The notes: generated from the letters alone by a model not told the origin. DNA of 64,000 bases from Tsukamurella ocularis (GCF_024807615.1 NZ_JANUCJ010000001.1:682001-746000); one strand, 5' to 3'; numbered from the stretch's first letter, positions 13,601 through 26,712 are shown. Program-made: numbers and translations.

Positions 13601-16600
13601 CAGGCCCCGGACGCTGACCAGCGGCTTGGTGTCGTCGAGCGTCTTGCTCTTCGACTTGACCACCGCGGTGTAGTTGCCGGTGAGGAAGGCGTTCATGGTG
13701 CGGGCGACCTCGTCGATCGCCGGCGACGAGCCGAGCTGATTGTGCGTCGCCTCGATGTCGTGCACCTGTACCAGGCCGGTCACGTACGGCCGCCACAGCT
13801 GCGGCACGAGGCCGCCCGTGGTCTGCTCCGTCGCGCGGAAGACCAGCATGTTGCCGTCGTACTCGCGCGGGCGGTGCGAGTAGCCCAGCGTCGTGTTGTG
13901 CCGATAGTTCGCCAGCAGCCGCTCCATCTGGCCGCGCGAGAGCTCTCGCGCCGGGCCGCCCGCCGAGGCCAGCAGGTCCAGGGCGTGGTCGGTGGTGAGC
14001 TCGGCGTCGTCGTCGACGTCGAGGCCCACGAACTCACGCAGCAGCGCCGCGATCGACATCTCCTCGCGTGGACCGCGGTATTCGCCCAGCGGGTAGGCGT
14101 CCATGAGGGCCAGGTTGACCTTCTCGCCCAGCTCCCGCAGTTCGACGGCCATCTCGTGCGCAATGAGGCCGCCGAGGGACCAGCCGAGCAGGCTGTACGG
14201 GCCGTGCGGTCGGCTCGCCCGGATGTTGCGGACGTAGGTGCGCGCCAGCTCGCGGATCGAGTCGGCGGGCGGCATCGGATACGAGATTCCGGGCGCCTGC
14301 AGGCCGATGATCGGGATGCTCGGGTCGAGCTCGCCCGATAGGCCCAGGTAGTTCCACGCGAGCCCGACGGCCGGGTGCACGCAGTACAGCGGTTCGACGC
14401 CCGGGGTGCCCGCGCGCAGCGGCAGGATCGGGTCGGTGATCGCGGTATCGGAATCTGCTGCCACGCCGGTGATCACGGCGGTGGCGGACACCGGCGCCGG
14501 GGCGCCCGCGATCCGGGCCGCGATCGTGCTGACCTTGGCGTCCTCGAAGAACCAACGGATGCTGGCCTCGTCGGAGTTGAACCGCTCGCGCAGCCGATCG
14601 ACGGCGATCGCGGCCTGCAGCGAGGTGCCGCCGACGGCGAAGAAGTCGTCGTCCATGCCGAGGGAGGCGACGCCGAGGACGTCGGAGAGGATCTCCGCGA
14701 CGGCACCCTCGAGGCTGGCCGCCGAGACCGCGCGCCGCGTGGGCGACGCGGGCCTCACGACGGCCGCCAGCGGCGTGGCCGGGGCGTCGTCGGCCTTGCC
14801 ACCGGACACCGGGCCGACGGGCGGCAGGGCCTTGATATCGGTCTTCCCGTGCGCCGTGACCGGCACACTGTCGATCTCGTGGAAGACCGCCGGGACCATG
14901 TGCCGCGGAAGGCGATCGCCCACCCAGGTCCGGAGGTCCCCGACGGTGACGGCGCGCTCGGTCACGTAGTACGCGACCAGGCGAGCCGCGGCCTGCGCTT
15001 CGATCGATCCGTCGCCACGGTCAACGACCACGACGGCCTGCCGCACGTCCGGGTGGCTCTCGACGGCCGTGGCGACCTCTCCCGGCTCCACGCGGAAGCC
15101 GCGGACCTTGAGCTGATCGTCGCTGCGCCCGACGAATTCGAGCACCGGCTCCCCGGAATCGGAGGCGCGCCAGCGCACCAGGTCGCCAGTGCGGTACATG
15201 CGCTTGTAGCCCTGCGCATCGTTGTACGGGTTCGCGACGAACCGCGATGCGGTGAGTTCCGGACGGTCCAGGTAGCCGTGCGCCACACCGGGTCCCGCGA
15301 CGTAGAGCTCGCCGACGGTGCCGGGCGCCACCAGGTTGAGACGCTCGTCGCAGATCATCAGCTGCGCGTCGGTCACGGCGCTGCCGATGCCCACGTTATC
15401 GGGGTCGACGGCGCCCATGGTCGCGGCGATCGTCACCTCCGTCGGGCCGTACGCGTTGATCAGGATCCGGCCGTTGGACCAACGGCGCGCCAGCTCGGTC
15501 TGCAGCACGTCCCCACCCACACTGAGCGCCTCGAGCAACGGCAGGTCACGGTCGGGGATCGTGGCGAGCGCCGCCGGGGTGATGAAGGCGTGCGTGACCT
15601 CGTTCTCGGCGAGGAAGTCGCCGAGCGGAGAGCCGCCGTAGAGCGTGACCGGCGCGATCACGAGCTCCGCACGCGACCAGGTCGCGAGCAGCAGCTCGAG
15701 AATCGAGGCGTCGAAGCTGGGCGAGGCGAAGTGCAGCACCCGGGCGCCGGCGCCGACAGCGTGCTGGCGGACCAGGGTATCGGCCATGGAGGCGAGGCCG
15801 CGGTGCGGCACGACGACACCCTTGGGCTTACCCGTGGACCCGGAGGTATAGATGACGTACGCGGGGTCGTCGACGCCCACCGGCGCGACCTCGGCCGGCG
15901 GGTGCTGGACGCGCGAGGACGTGAGGTCCACCGTGGTCCAGTCGACGGTCTTCGGCAGCCCCTCCAGGACCTCGCGGACCGCGAGACCCACAGCGGGTTT
16001 GGCGTCGTCGAGGATGTAGCCGATCCGCTCCGTCGGGTAGTTCGGGTCGACCGGCAGGTACACGGCGCCGAGGCGGGCGACGGCCCAGAAGGCGACGACC
16101 GAGGCCGCGGACCGCGGGATCGACACCGCCACTCGGGTCGCGGTGCCCACGCCGAGCCCGGCGAGGCGGTTGGCGAGCGCCGAGACGGCCGAGTCCAGCT
16201 CCGAGTAGGTGTACTGGAAGTCTCCATCGCGCAGTGCAGGAGCACCCGGGCGCTGCCGCACGGCCCGCGCCAGGATCTCCGCCATGGTGTGCGGCTCGAT
16301 CGTGGTGGAGGCGCGCTGGAACAGCTCCTGCTCCTCCGGCAGCAGCACCGGGAGGTCGGCCACCGGGGTGTCCGGCGACGCGACGCCGGCCGTCACCAGC
16401 CGCGCGAGTCGGCCGACGATGCCTTCGGCGGTCCCGGGCCGGTACAGGTCGGTGCGGTAGCGCAGGTTGAACCGGAGTCCCTCCTCGACCTCACGCACCT
16501 CGAAGGTGGCGTCGAAGGTGGTGGTGGCCGCGGCCAGCGGCAGCGGCTCCAGCTCGAACATGCCGCCACCGTCGGAGGTGATGACGCTGAGCGGGTCGCC

Positions 16601-19600
16601 CAGGTTCTGGTGGCTCAGCACCACCTGGAAGACGGGGTGGCGATCGCGGCTGCGTGGGGGCTGTAGTGCCTCGATGACCCGCTCGAACGGCGCGGTCGCG
16701 TGGACCAGGTCGTCGAGGTCGCCGCTGCGGATCCGGTCGACGAGGGCGTTGAAGCTCTCGGTACCGGTCACGGCGGTACGCAGCGCCACCGTGTTGACGA
16801 ACATGCCCACCACGTCGCGCAGGCGGCGGTCGGTGCGGCCGATCACCGGCGTGCCCACGACCACGTCATCGGCGCCGTTGACGCGGTGCAGCAGAGCCGC
16901 GAGACCTGCGTGCAGCACCATGAACATGGAAACGCCTCGCTTGCTGGCGAAGTCCGCCAGGGCGTCCCGCTCGGCCTGCGGCAGCACGATGGCGACCTCG
17001 CCGGCGTCGGTCGAACCGATCGTCGGGCGCGGGCCGTCGGCCGGGAAGGAACTCTCCTCCGGTACGCCCGCGAGCCGCTCTGCGAAGTAATCCACCGCGC
17101 CGGCGTCCTTCTCCGCCTGGCCACGCTGCCACACCGCGTAATCCGCGTACTGCAGGGGCAGTTCGGTCCACTGCGGCTCGGAGCCGGTGCTGCGGGCCAG
17201 GTACGCGGCCATGAGGTCGCGGGTCAGCGGCACCACCGAGGCGCCATCGGCCGCGATGTGGTGCACCGCGATCGCGAGGATCGAGCCCTTGCCGGTGGGT
17301 GCCGTCATGACACGCAGCGGCACGTCGCGGTTGAGTGCGAAGGGTCGGGCAACGAACTCGGCGATCGCCGACTCCTGGCCCGCGACGTTGGAGGTGGCGA
17401 TGCCGAAGTCGGCGGCGAAGTCGCGGACCTCGGGCGCATCGGCGGGCAGGATCTCCTGGTACGGGCCCTCGGCAGAGGACGGGTACCGAGTGCGCAGGCT
17501 CTCGTGCCTGGCGAGCAGGTCGCGCAGGGCGGCGTCGAGCACAGCCTTGTCGACGGGGCGGCTCGCGAGGAAGGCCGCGCCGATGTTGTAGGTCGGGCCC
17601 GGATCGATCTTGTTCTGCAGCCACATCCGCTCCTGCGCGGACGACAGCGGCATGCGGTCGCCGCGTTGGACGCGACGCAGACCCTGGTCCTCGAGCGCGG
17701 ACTCGTTGGAGATCCGGTCCGGATCGCCGGTGAGGGCGGTCGCGATGGCAGCGGGGGTGCGCAGGTCGAAGACGGTGCGCGCCTCTATCCCATTGCCCAG
17801 CAGACCCACCAGCTCGTTCGCCGACAGCGAGTTGCCACCGAGGTCGAAGAAGTCGTCCTCGACGCCGATGGCGTCACTGCCGAGCACCTTGCGGAAGGCC
17901 TCGACGACGCGGCTCTCGCCCGGGGTCGTGGGCTTTGCCGCGGCGTTGCCGGTGCCGCCGAAGTAGGGCTCCGGAAGGGCGGCGTTGTCGAGCTTGCCCG
18001 TGCTGCCCATCGGCACCGAGGCGATGATCATCACCGCGGCGGGAACCATGAAGCCGGGCAGGCGGGTCCGGACGTGAGTGCGGACCGCCGACGGGTCCAC
18101 GTCGCCCTTGACGTAGGCGACGAGGGCGGGCGCGCCGTCGGGACCGGGGCGCACCTGGGTGGAGACGAAGTCGACGCCGGGCATCGTGTCGATGGTCGCG
18201 TCGATCTCGCCGAGCTCGATACGGATGCCGCGGATCTTCACCTGGAAGTCGTTGCGGCCCACGAAGTCGACGATCAACGGACCGCTGTCGCTGCGGGTCC
18301 AGCGGACCACGTCGCCGGTGCGGTACATGCGAGCGCCGGGCTCGCCGTACGGGTTCGCGACGAACCGGGACGCGGTGAGCTGCGGGCGGCGGTGGTAGCC
18401 GCGCGCCAACTGCGGGCCGGCCACGTAGAGCTCGCCGGGCATGCCGACGGGCACGGGGCGCAGACCGTCGTCGAGCACCATGAGCCCCTGGCCGCGGACG
18501 GGCGGGCCGATCGGCACGCGGCCGTCGCCGGACAGGGCGTCGGAGATCGCGGTCATGATGGTTGTCTCGGTGGGACCGTAACCGTTGTGCAGGCGGCGGC
18601 CGACGCTCCACTTCTTCGCCAGGCCGGGGCCCAGCGCCTCGCCACCGGCGAGGACGTGCGTCCACGACGGGACCACGTCCGGGTTGACGGTCGCGAGCGT
18701 CGACGGGGTCAGGAAGCCGTGCGTCACGCCGTGATCGGCGATGATCTTCTCCAGCTCGCGGCCGCCGGTGGTGCCCGGAGGCACCACGACGAGCGGCGCG
18801 CCCACGCGGATCGCCATGAGATGCTCGAGCACCGTCGCGTCGAAGGCGGTGGAGGCGAAGGCCATCACGCGGGTGTCGGCGCCGGTCTGCAGGCGCACGT
18901 GCAGCTCCTCGGCGAAGTTGCCGAGGCCGCGGTGGGTGACCACGGTGCCCTTCGGCTGGCCGGTGGAGCCGGAGGTGTAGATGACGTACGCGGCGTCGTC
19001 CAGGTTCGGGACGATCTGCGGGTCGTAGCCGTCGCCGTCCAGGTTGTCCATCGCGACCCAGTTGACGCCCTCCACACCGGTTCCGGTGGCGGTCACGCCC
19101 ACGCGGGCACGCACGTCGTTCGCGATGTAGTCGCGGCGGTCCTGCGGGTACTTCGGGTCCACGGGTGCCACGGCGGCGCCGGCCAGGGTAATTCCCCAGA
19201 AGGCGGTGATGGACTCCGCCGAGCGCGGCAGGTCGGTCAGTACGGCCTCGCCCGGCCGCGAGCCCGCGGCGAGCACGGCCGCGGCCACCTTGCGGGCATC
19301 GGCGTAGAGCTCGCGGTAGCTGAGCGTCCGCTGCCCGTCGACCACGGCGGGACGGTTCGCGTACGTGCGGGCGGCCTCGCGCATGAGCTGCCCGAGCGGG
19401 GTGTGGAAGTCGGCCTCCACGCCGCGCACTGGGGTCAGCTCGGCGAGCCGCTCGGCCGACATGATCGGCAGCTCGCCGATAGTGGTCTGCGGGTTCGGGC
19501 CCACGGCGGTGAGCACGGCGACGAGCGCGTCGAGGATCGACTCGGCCTGCTCTACGCGGTACAGCTCCGAGGCGTAGCGCAGCTCGATGGTGCCGTCGGC

Positions 19601-22600
19601 ACCGAGGGTGAACTCGAGATCGAAGCGGGCGATCGGCACGTCGACGGGGACGACCTCGACGTCGACGCCGGCCATCGGGAAGTGCTGGGTGTCGAAGGGC
19701 CGCTGGTTGAGCATCACCTGGAAGATCGGGTGCCGGCCGGCGGCGCGCGGCGGGTCGACAAGCTCGAGCACCGATTCGAAGGGCAGGTCCGAATGGTCCA
19801 GTGCGTCGAGGTCGCCGTGGCTGACAGCGGCCAGGTGCTGCGCGAAGGTACGGTCGTTCGCGGTCCGGGTGCGCAGCGGGATCGAGTTCACGAACATGCC
19901 CACGAGGCCGTCGAGTTCGGCCTCGCCACGCCCAGCGACGGCGGTACCGACCACCAGGTCGCTCTGGCCGGACAGGCGCGAGATCGTCGCCGCCAGGGCC
20001 GCGTGCACCACGATGAACGGCGTGGTGGTGTGGGCCCGGGCGAGGCTGGCCACACCGGCCCACACCTCAGGCGCGACGCGGGTGTCGATCGCGCGCGCTG
20101 CGGAGACGATGCCGCCGGAGCGCGGCACCGCCGCGGGCGGCACCGACTCGGCCGGCGGGTCCGCCAGCACGTCGGACCAGAACCGGTCGAGCGCCTGGCG
20201 CGGCGCTCCGGTGAGACGATGCTTGTAGGACCGGGCATGCTCGGTGTACGTGCGCGGCAGCGGCGGGAACTTCGGCGCCTTGCCGCTGGTCCGCGAGGCG
20301 TAGGCGGTGGCGAGATCACCGGCCAGCGGCATCATCGACCAGCCGTCGGCGGCGATGTGGTGAATCACCAACACGAGCACCTGGTGCCGGCCGTCGATGC
20401 GGTAGAGCCGTGCGCGGATCGGCACGTCGGCGGCCAGATCGAAGGGCTCGCCCGCGTAGTCCGAGGCGGCCGACATCAGCTCGTCGAGCGCCACGGAGCG
20501 CTCGGTGAAGGGCACGAGGTTCGGGCCGGCGGGCAGCACCTGGACCTCGGGCTCGCCGGCAGTGGGCCCGTTGCGGTACACGGTGCGCAGCGGGGTGTGG
20601 CGTGCCACGACGTCGCCCAGGGCGACGCGCATGGCGGAGACATCCACATCGCCGCGCAGGTGCAGCGCAACCGGAATATGGTACGAGCCATCGGGACTCA
20701 CGCGATTGCGGACCCACATCTGATGCTGGGCGGGAAGCAGCTCGGCCGCCTCCTCCGGGTCCGACGGTGCTGCGAACTCGAGCTCCGGCTCGACGGCGAC
20801 GGCCGCGGTCTCGGCCGCCGCGGCGATGGCCGCTGCGGGCACGGGGGCGCCGCCGATGGCGGCCGCGAGACTCTCGACCGTGGGGTTCGCGAAGACCGTC
20901 GCAACACTGACGCGGGTGCCGGTCGCGGAGCCGAGACGCGCCGCGATGCGGGTGGCGGAAAGCGAGTTGCCGCCCAGGTCGAAGAGTGTGGTGGCGACGT
21001 TGAGGTCATCGATGCCCGCACCCGGAATCACCTCGGCGAAGGCCGCGGCGACGAGCTTCTCGGCGTCCGTCTGCGGCCCGCGGCCGGCGGACGCGTCGAC
21101 GGCGACGCGCTGGGGCTGCGGCAGCTGCTTGTGGTCCACCTTGCCGTTGACCGTGAGCGGGAACTCGTCGAGGGCGACGATGTGCGCCGGAACCATGTAG
21201 GCCGGCAGCTCCGCGGAGATGCTCGCGGTGATTGCGTCGACCTCGGCGGTGCCGGTGACGTAGGTGACCAATTCCGCAGTGGCGGAGACGTCGCCGTGGA
21301 CGACGGTGACAGCGCGCTCGGTGCCCGGTACTCGCATGACGGCGGCGTCGACCTCGCCGAGCTCGATGCGGAACCCACGCAGTTTCACTTGAGAGTCGAC
21401 CCGGCCGAGGAACTCGAGCTTGCCTTCGGAGTCCCAGCGGACCAGGTCGCCGGAGCGGTACATGCGCGCACCGTCGGCCTCGAAGGGGTTGGCCACGAAC
21501 CGCTCCGCGGTGAGGAGCGGGTTGCCGTGGTAGCCGCGGGCGATGCCCGGACCGGAGATGTACAGCTCGCCCGCGACGCCGGCGGGCGCCGGGCGCAGGT
21601 ACGGATCGAGGACGTACAGCCGGGTGCCCGGAATGGGCCCTCCGAGACGGACGGGCTCGTCGCCCGCAAGCGCACCGAGCGTGACGGCAATGGTTGTCTC
21701 GGTGGGTCCGTAGACGTTGACGAGGGTGCGCCCCTTGGCAGCCCACTTCTCGGCGAGGGCCTGCGGCACCGTGTCGCCGCCCACGCCGAGCGAGGACAGT
21801 GCGGGCAGCCTCGCCGGGTCGAGCGTGGCAACGGCAGCCGGAGTGATGAAGCCGCCGTTCACCTCGCCCTGCGCCAGAACGTCTTCCAGCTCCTCACCGC
21901 CGTAGACATCCGGCGGGACCACGACGAGCGCGGAGGAGCTCTCGACGGCCATGAGGAGCTCGAGGACCGAGGCGTCGAAACCCGGCGACACGAAGTGCAT
22001 CACGCGCGAGCCCTCGGCGAGGCCGTGCGAGCGAACCAGCTCGACGGCCAGACTCGACAGGCCGGCGTGGGTCACGCTGACACCCTTCGGCCGGCCTGTG
22101 GAACCGGAGGTGAAGATCAGGTAGGCGGGGTGCGCGAGGTCGATCGCAGGCCAATCAGCCTCACTGACACCGGCGTTCGCTCCGGGCCCCCACACGCGGG
22201 CGAGGTCCGCGGGCGTGAGGGTGGCGACGGGGGCAGCGGCGGAGGCAATGTGCTCGGCACGCTCGGCGGGCAGCTTAGGATCGATCGGTACGAAGGCGGC
22301 GCCGGTCTTGACGACGGCCCAGACAGCGATCACGGATTCGAGCGAGCGCGGAATACGGAGTGCCACGCGCTCTTCGGGGGCGGCGCCGACCGTCATCAGG
22401 TACCGCGCGAGGCGGTCGCTGTACTGGTCCAACTCGCCGTAGGTGATGCTGCGGTCACCGTCGACCACCGCGATCCGGTCGGGATACGCGGCGGCGGAGC
22501 GGCGCAGCAGGGCGGGCATCGGGACGGATGGCGCGGCGGCCGCGGGGGCGCCCGCGGCGGCACCGGCGAAGCGGTTCCACTCGGCGGCCTCGGCGGCGGT

Positions 22601-23917
22601 GACGACGTCGAGCGCGGAGAGGGGTGTTCCTCCCGGCGCGGCGGCGAAGCGCTCCAGGTACTCCATGAAGCGCTCGAAGTGGGCGTCCAGGTCCGCCACG
22701 GAGTAGGCGGCCGGGTTGGCCTCCATGTCGATCCGCAGGGCGCCCTGCTCGGACTCGTAGACGGTGACCGCCACGTCCTCGGCCGGGCCGGACGTGAGCA
22801 GGTTCAGGGTTCCGGCGGCCTCGCCCAGCGTGATCGCCGAGGAGAACATCATGATGTTGATGGTGTCGCCGAAGGTGGAGCCCACGACGCCCTCGCGCAG
22901 CGTGGGCGCCTCCATCCGGGCCGCAGGGTAGAGCTGGTGCCGCAGGCCGTTGCGCAGGTCGAGGCCGGTGCCGTCGATGATGTCGGAGACGGTGGCTCCG
23001 GCGCCAGCCCGGACCGGCACGGGGAGCACGTTCGCCGTCATGCCGGTGGAGCCCCGGAGCGCGGCGGTGGTACGGGCAGCCACTGGTACCGAGACCGAGA
23101 TCTCCTCGCGGCCCGAGACGGCGGCCACGTAGGCGCCGAAGGCGGCGATCACCAAACCGGTGCGATTGGTGCCCAGCCGCTCCGCCGCGGCCTCCAACCG
23201 GGCGCCCGCCTCGGCACTGGGGACGCCGTTGCGGCGCCGATTCAGGCTCGACGGTGCCGCGACGACGCGGCTGAGACCCGCCGCCTCGGGAAGAGTCGTG
23301 ACGACCCCCGCCCAGTACTCGGCGTCGCCCTCCGCGCGCGCCGAAGCGAAGTACTTCTCCTCCGCCCTGACGAAGCCCTCGGGGGCGAGCGGAGCGGGCT
23401 TGAGGGGAGGAACCTCGGCGCCGGTGACGCGGGCCGTGTACAGCTCGGCGACGCGACGCTGGAGGATCGAAGCACCGTAGCCATCGATGACTGCGTGGTG
23501 CGCGCGGGCGTACCAGAGCCAGCGCCCCTCGGAGACGCTGATCAGGCGGTTGATGATCAGCTCATCGGTCGCCAGGTCGATCGGACGCGAGTACTCGGCG
23601 CGCATCCACGCGACGGCGGCGTCGATGCGTTGATCCTCGGGCAGGTCCGCCAAGCCGAGATCGATGACCTGCGCGGCGCTGTCGATGCTGCGATCGATCC
23701 ACTGCACCGGGGCGCCGGACTCGTCGACCTCGATGCGGACGTACGGGGACAGGAACTCGTCGCTGGCCTCCCGAGTCGCAGCCTGCATGGTCTCGACGTC
23801 GAACGGACCACTGATGTCGACGTACTGCGCGACCGTGTAGGCGACGTCCGGGGACATCTGCTGGCCAAGCCACATTCCGTACTGGGCTCCGGTCAGGGAG
23901 TGCACCGCGTGGTCCAC
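12656..23917 (-). CDS. Trimodular NRPS with thioesterase fused to a DrrA-type ABC ATPase
   Basis: This 3753-residue megasynthase has the order C1 (HHAVIDG, about residue 140), A1 (TSGSTG at 603), T1 (LGGNSL, Ser985), C2 (HHIAADG at 1186), A2 (TSGSTG at 1648), T2 (LGGNSL, Ser2030), C3 (HHIAADG at 2219), A3 (TSGSTG at 2691), T3 (VGGTSL, Ser3099), TE (GWSLGG, Ser3247; Asp in MDAYP; His3392 in EATHNQL). After a short Lys/Ser-rich linker come residues 3440-3753, a whole ABC ATPase (Walker [10 protein letters not shown] at 3470, signature [12 protein letters not shown], Walker [23 protein letters not shown]) followed by the DrrA-type C-terminal domain. There is no epimerase or methyltransferase domain. 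C1 has no upstream carrier in the protein, so it is a starter-type domain that could take an acyl or aryl group. The GTG at 23917 follows AGGAGAG and begins the C-domain motif; 84 upstream open codons are excluded. The product is unknown; a capped tripeptide is inferred. Confidence 0.95.
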   Translation of the reverse strand: MDHAVHSLTGAQYGMWLGQQMSPDVAYTVAQYVDISGPFDVETMQAATREASDEFLSPYVRIEVDESGAPVQWIDRSIDSAAQVIDLGLADLPEDQRIDAAVAWMRAEYSRPIDLATDELIINRLISVSEGRWLWYARAHHAVIDGYGASILQRRVAELYTARVTGAEVPPLKPAPLAPEGFVRAEEKYFASARAEGDAEYWAGVVTTLPEAAGLSRVVAAPSSLNRRRNGVPSAEAGARLEAAAERLGTNRTGLVIAAFGAYVAAVSGREEISVSVPVAARTTAALRGSTGMTANVLPVPVRAGAGATVSDIIDGTGLDLRNGLRHQLYPAARMEAPTLREGVVGSTFGDTINIMMFSSAITLGEAAGTLNLLTSGPAEDVAVTVYESEQGALRIDMEANPAAYSVADLDAHFERFMEYLERFAAAPGGTPLSALDVVTAAEAAEWNRFAGAAAGAPAAAAPSVPMPALLRRSAAAYPDRIAVVDGDRSITYGELDQYSDRLARYLMTVGAAPEERVALRIPRSLESVIAVWAVVKTGAAFVPIDPKLPAERAEHIASAAAPVATLTPADLARVWGPGANAGVSEADWPAIDLAHPAYLIFTSGSTGRPKGVSVTHAGLSSLAVELVRSHGLAEGSRVMHFVSPGFDASVLELLMAVESSSALVVVPPDVYGGEELEDVLAQGEVNGGFITPAAVATLDPARLPALSSLGVGGDTVPQALAEKWAAKGRTLVNVYGPTETTIAVTLGALAGDEPVRLGGPIPGTRLYVLDPYLRPAPAGVAGELYISGPGIARGYHGNPLLTAERFVANPFEADGARMYRSGDLVRWDSEGKLEFLGRVDSQVKLRGFRIELGEVDAAVMRVPGTERAVTVVHGDVSATAELVTYVTGTAEVDAITASISAELPAYMVPAHIVALDEFPLTVNGKVDHKQLPQPQRVAVDASAGRGPQTDAEKLVAAAFAEVIPGAGIDDLNVATTLFDLGGNSLSATRIAARLGSATGTRVSVATVFANPTVESLAAAIGGAPVPAAAIAAAAETAAVAVEPELEFAAPSDPEEAAELLPAQHQMWVRNRVSPDGSYHIPVALHLRGDVDVSAMRVALGDVVARHTPLRTVYRNGPTAGEPEVQVLPAGPNLVPFTERSVALDELMSAASDYAGEPFDLAADVPIRARLYRIDGRHQVLVLVIHHIAADGWSMMPLAGDLATAYASRTSGKAPKFPPLPRTYTEHARSYKHRLTGAPRQALDRFWSDVLADPPAESVPPAAVPRSGGIVSAARAIDTRVAPEVWAGVASLARAHTTTPFIVVHAALAATISRLSGQSDLVVGTAVAGRGEAELDGLVGMFVNSIPLRTRTANDRTFAQHLAAVSHGDLDALDHSDLPFESVLELVDPPRAAGRHPIFQVMLNQRPFDTQHFPMAGVDVEVVPVDVPIARFDLEFTLGADGTIELRYASELYRVEQAESILDALVAVLTAVGPNPQTTIGELPIMSAERLAELTPVRGVEADFHTPLGQLMREAARTYANRPAVVDGQRTLSYRELYADARKVAAAVLAAGSRPGEAVLTDLPRSAESITAFWGITLAGAAVAPVDPKYPQDRRDYIANDVRARVGVTATGTGVEGVNWVAMDNLDGDGYDPQIVPNLDDAAYVIYTSGSTGQPKGTVVTHRGLGNFAEELHVRLQTGADTRVMAFASTAFDATVLEHLMAIRVGAPLVVVPPGTTGGRELEKIIADHGVTHGFLTPSTLATVNPDVVPSWTHVLAGGEALGPGLAKKWSVGRRLHNGYGPTETTIMTAISDALSGDGRVPIGPPVRGQGLMVLDDGLRPVPVGMPGELYVAGPQLARGYHRRPQLTASRFVANPYGEPGARMYRTGDVVRWTRSDSGPLIVDFVGRNDFQVKIRGIRIELGEIDATIDTMPGVDFVSTQVRPGPDGAPALVAYVKGDVDPSAVRTHVRTRLPGFMVPAAVMIIASVPMGSTGKLDNAALPEPYFGGTGNAAAKPTTPGESRVVEAFRKVLGSDAIGVEDDFFDLGGNSLSANELVGLLGNGIEARTVFDLRTPAAIATALTGDPDRISNESALEDQGLRRVQRGDRMPLSSAQERMWLQNKIDPGPTYNIGAAFLASRPVDKAVLDAALRDLLARHESLRTRYPSSAEGPYQEILPADAPEVRDFAADFGIATSNVAGQESAIAEFVARPFALNRDVPLRVMTAPTGKGSILAIAVHHIAADGASVVPLTRDLMAAYLARSTGSEPQWTELPLQYADYAVWQRGQAEKDAGAVDYFAERLAGVPEESSFPADGPRPTIGSTDAGEVAIVLPQAERDALADFASKRGVSMFMVLHAGLAALLHRVNGADDVVVGTPVIGRTDRRLRDVVGMFVNTVALRTAVTGTESFNALVDRIRSGDLDDLVHATAPFERVIEALQPPRSRDRHPVFQVVLSHQNLGDPLSVITSDGGGMFELEPLPLAAATTTFDATFEVREVEEGLRFNLRYRTDLYRPGTAEGIVGRLARLVTAGVASPDTPVADLPVLLPEEQELFQRASTTIEPHTMAEILARAVRQRPGAPALRDGDFQYTYSELDSAVSALANRLAGLGVGTATRVAVSIPRSAASVVAFWAVARLGAVYLPVDPNYPTERIGYILDDAKPAVGLAVREVLEGLPKTVDWTTVDLTSSRVQHPPAEVAPVGVDDPAYVIYTSGSTGKPKGVVVPHRGLASMADTLVRQHAVGAGARVLHFASPSFDASILELLLATWSRAELVIAPVTLYGGSPLGDFLAENEVTHAFITPAALATIPDRDLPLLEALSVGGDVLQTELARRWSNGRILINAYGPTEVTIAATMGAVDPDNVGIGSAVTDAQLMICDERLNLVAPGTVGELYVAGPGVAHGYLDRPELTASRFVANPYNDAQGYKRMYRTGDLVRWRASDSGEPVLEFVGRSDDQLKVRGFRVEPGEVATAVESHPDVRQAVVVVDRGDGSIEAQAAARLVAYYVTERAVTVGDLRTWVGDRLPRHMVPAVFHEIDSVPVTAHGKTDIKALPPVGPVSGGKADDAPATPLAAVVRPASPTRRAVSAASLEGAVAEILSDVLGVASLGMDDDFFAVGGTSLQAAIAVDRLRERFNSDEASIRWFFEDAKVSTIAARIAGAPAPVSATAVITGVAADSDTAITDPILPLRAGTPGVEPLYCVHPAVGLAWNYLGLSGELDPSIPIIGLQAPGISYPMPPADSIRELARTYVRNIRASRPHGPYSLLGWSLGGLIAHEMAVELRELGEKVNLALMDAYPLGEYRGPREEMSIAALLREFVGLDVDDDAELTTDHALDLLASAGGPARELSRGQMERLLANYRHNTTLGYSHRPREYDGNMLVFRATEQTTGGLVPQLWRPYVTGLVQVHDIEATHNQLGSSPAIDEVARTMNAFLTGNYTAVVKSKSKTLDDTKPLVSVRGLARKYGRGKKAVYALNGVDLDIAPGSVHALLGPNGAGKTTTVKIISTLMKPSEGSVTIDGVDALADPRRARSIIGLSGQYSAVDENLTGRENLEMFARLYGFDKISAKARANELLKQFRLTAAADRASGTYSGGMRRRLDLAGAIVARPRLVVLDEPTTGLDPRSRKDVWDVIARLSKEDGISVLLTTQYLDEAEILADLVTIIDQGRIIRSGTVPELKSAAAADLIQIGLRERDRVTAWPILARHAIDGTAIREASGLSAIRVADGQHKLVAVLNDLREAGVYVESAMLREATLDDVFFALTGEDANKTEENNA

Positions 23918-23954
23918 CAAGCTCTCCTCTACATCACGATCACAACGCAGAACG

Positions 23955-23999
23955 GTTGCAATCGCAGAATTGTAGGGATGCCGCGCTTGGAATTGCAAC
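23955..23999 (-). promoter_or_regulatory. NRPS promoter flanked by inverted GTTGCAAT boxes
   Basis: Read on the minus strand, TTGCAA (23998-23993) and TACAAT (23974-23969) form a -35/-10 pair with an 18-base spacer, placing the transcript start near 23962 and a leader of about 45 nt. The 8-base sequence GTTGCAAT (23955-23962) and its exact complement ATTGCAAC (23992-23999) form an inverted repeat that covers the -35 box and the start site. This is a plausible operator pair for an unidentified regulator. Confidence 0.6.
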
Positions 24000-24286
24000 A
24001 TCTTCAACCGGAATTCCCGTGAGCGAAGGTCACAGAAACACCGCAGGTGACAACGGGCATACGCAACGGCGATCACCGACGGGCCGCCATCCAGCGGATT
24101 TGCGACCCGCAAGGCCGTATTGCCCAGGTTGGGATTCGCCATCTCAAATTCTGCGCAACGACTCCTCACTGAGAATTCATGAAACGTGTTCTACATCACA
24201 GCGGAGCCCCTGGTCGCGGACAGGGTTCCCGACACCGTGCCCGGGCCATTCCCTGCGGCGGGTACCGGAGCAGCACGACGGTGCGC
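24000..24286. other. Intergenic DNA between the NRPS promoter and the leuA leader
   Basis: I see no convincing gene here. A minus-strand frame is open and joined to the NRPS, but it lacks family resemblance and lies upstream of the good promoter. The base composition is clearly less GC-rich than the flanking genes around 24140-24200. Confidence 0.5.
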
Positions 24287-24292
24287 TACATT
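24287..24292 (+). promoter_or_regulatory. -10 box of the leuA leader transcript
   Basis: TACATT lies 6 nt before the GTG of the leader peptide, which is the spacing expected when the transcript begins at the start codon (leaderless). No strong -35 box is visible. Confidence 0.55.
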
Positions 24293-24298
24293 CGAGAC

Positions 24299-24343
24299 GT
24301 GCAGTGGCGCGCCCTTCTCCTCGGTTGCCGCGGCGGGGTCTGA
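24299..24343 (+). CDS. leuL: leuA leader peptide with three Leu codons
   Basis: This short frame encodes VQWRALLLGCRGGV and ends with TGA, 130 nt before leuA. It contains three consecutive leucine codons (CTT CTC CTC at 24314-24322). The GTG lies just downstream of a TACATT -10 box, so it would be translated from the 5' end of the transcript. The size, the leucine run and the position match leader peptides that control leucine genes by attenuation: ribosome stalling at Leu codons under leucine shortage changes the downstream fold. It is too short for similarity searches, so the evidence is pattern and place. Confidence 0.7.
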   Translation: MQWRALLLGCRGGV

Positions 24344-24446
24344 TCCAGACCGGCTCCCCGTCGCGGGTTGAGCCGTGCAGTCGCGGCAGCGCCGGTCGAG
24401 TCCTCCCGGCCCCTTCGCGGTCGAACCGTCCCTGCCTTTCGCAGGG
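24328..24446 (+). promoter_or_regulatory. leuA attenuator region
   Basis: Three candidate pairings are visible. CCGCGGCGGGG (24328-24338, inside the leader peptide) pairs with CCCCGTCGCGG (24356-24366) with one G-U. GACCGGC (24348-24354) pairs with GCCGGTC (24391-24397). CCCTGC (24430-24435) pairs with GCAGGG (24441-24446). The first two cannot both form fully, so a ribosome paused at the Leu codons would favour one fold over the other. No U-run follows the last hairpin, so the mechanism could be termination without a U-tract or occlusion of the leuA start region. Confidence 0.5.
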
Positions 24447-24464
24447 GTGAACCCGAGAAAGTAA

Positions 24465-26342
<1,878 letters not shown>

Positions 26343-26377
26343 TCGTTCTGGGATGTGATGGGTGCTAGACCGCCGAG

Positions 26378-26712
26378 GACCGTCGACCGGCCGATCGACT
26401 CGCCGAGAAGGAGGGCACCGGCCTGGCGCACCCACCTACGCCGGCTGGGCAGGCAACTGGGCGACCGACGCGATCTGTTGCTCCGCTCCCTCCACGAACA
26501 TGCGCCCGCGGTGACCGTGGACGCGGTGCCGCGCGGCGGCCTCGCCCTGTGGGGCGCGGCTGCCCGGTGACGTGGACCTCGGCGCAGTGGTGGATCACTG
26601 CCGTCGCGACGGCCTCGTCGTGGGTCCGGGCGACGAGTGGTTCCTCACGGAACCGACGGAAAAACACCTCCGACTCGCCTGCGCCGGGCCGCAGCCGGAA
26701 CGCCACCCGAGG
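26378..26712 (+). pseudogene. Frameshifted C-terminal relic of a MocR/PdxR-type regulator
   Basis: One plus frame reads THLRRLGRQLGDRRDLLL then GGLALWG and ends at a TGA at 26568. The next frame (+1) continues GARLPGDVDLGAVVDHC and then LVVGPGDEWFL and HLRLACAG. Joined by one indel in the G-run near 26550, the two pieces make a contiguous match to the C-terminal end of PLP-dependent GntR/MocR regulators (the region with RRxALL, GGLHLW and HLRLSFA patterns). The N-terminal DNA-binding and most of the aminotransferase domain are gone, and the frame runs out into antisense hmp. It is a decayed remnant of about 110 codons. Confidence 0.6.

Noticed and set aside
14375-16666. A 763-codon plus-strand frame opposite the third NRPS module
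   Set aside because: Same antisense effect; sequence is Arg/Gly/Asp-rich without domains.
16700-24022. A 2440-codon open frame on the plus strand opposite the NRPS
   Set aside because: It is an artefact of GC-rich codon use on the antisense strand. It has no recognisable domains, while the minus strand encodes clear NRPS motifs throughout.
23918-24169. N-terminal extension of the NRPS by 84 codons
   Set aside because: It lies upstream of a good promoter and ribosome site, lacks family resemblance and its codon use is unlike the gene.
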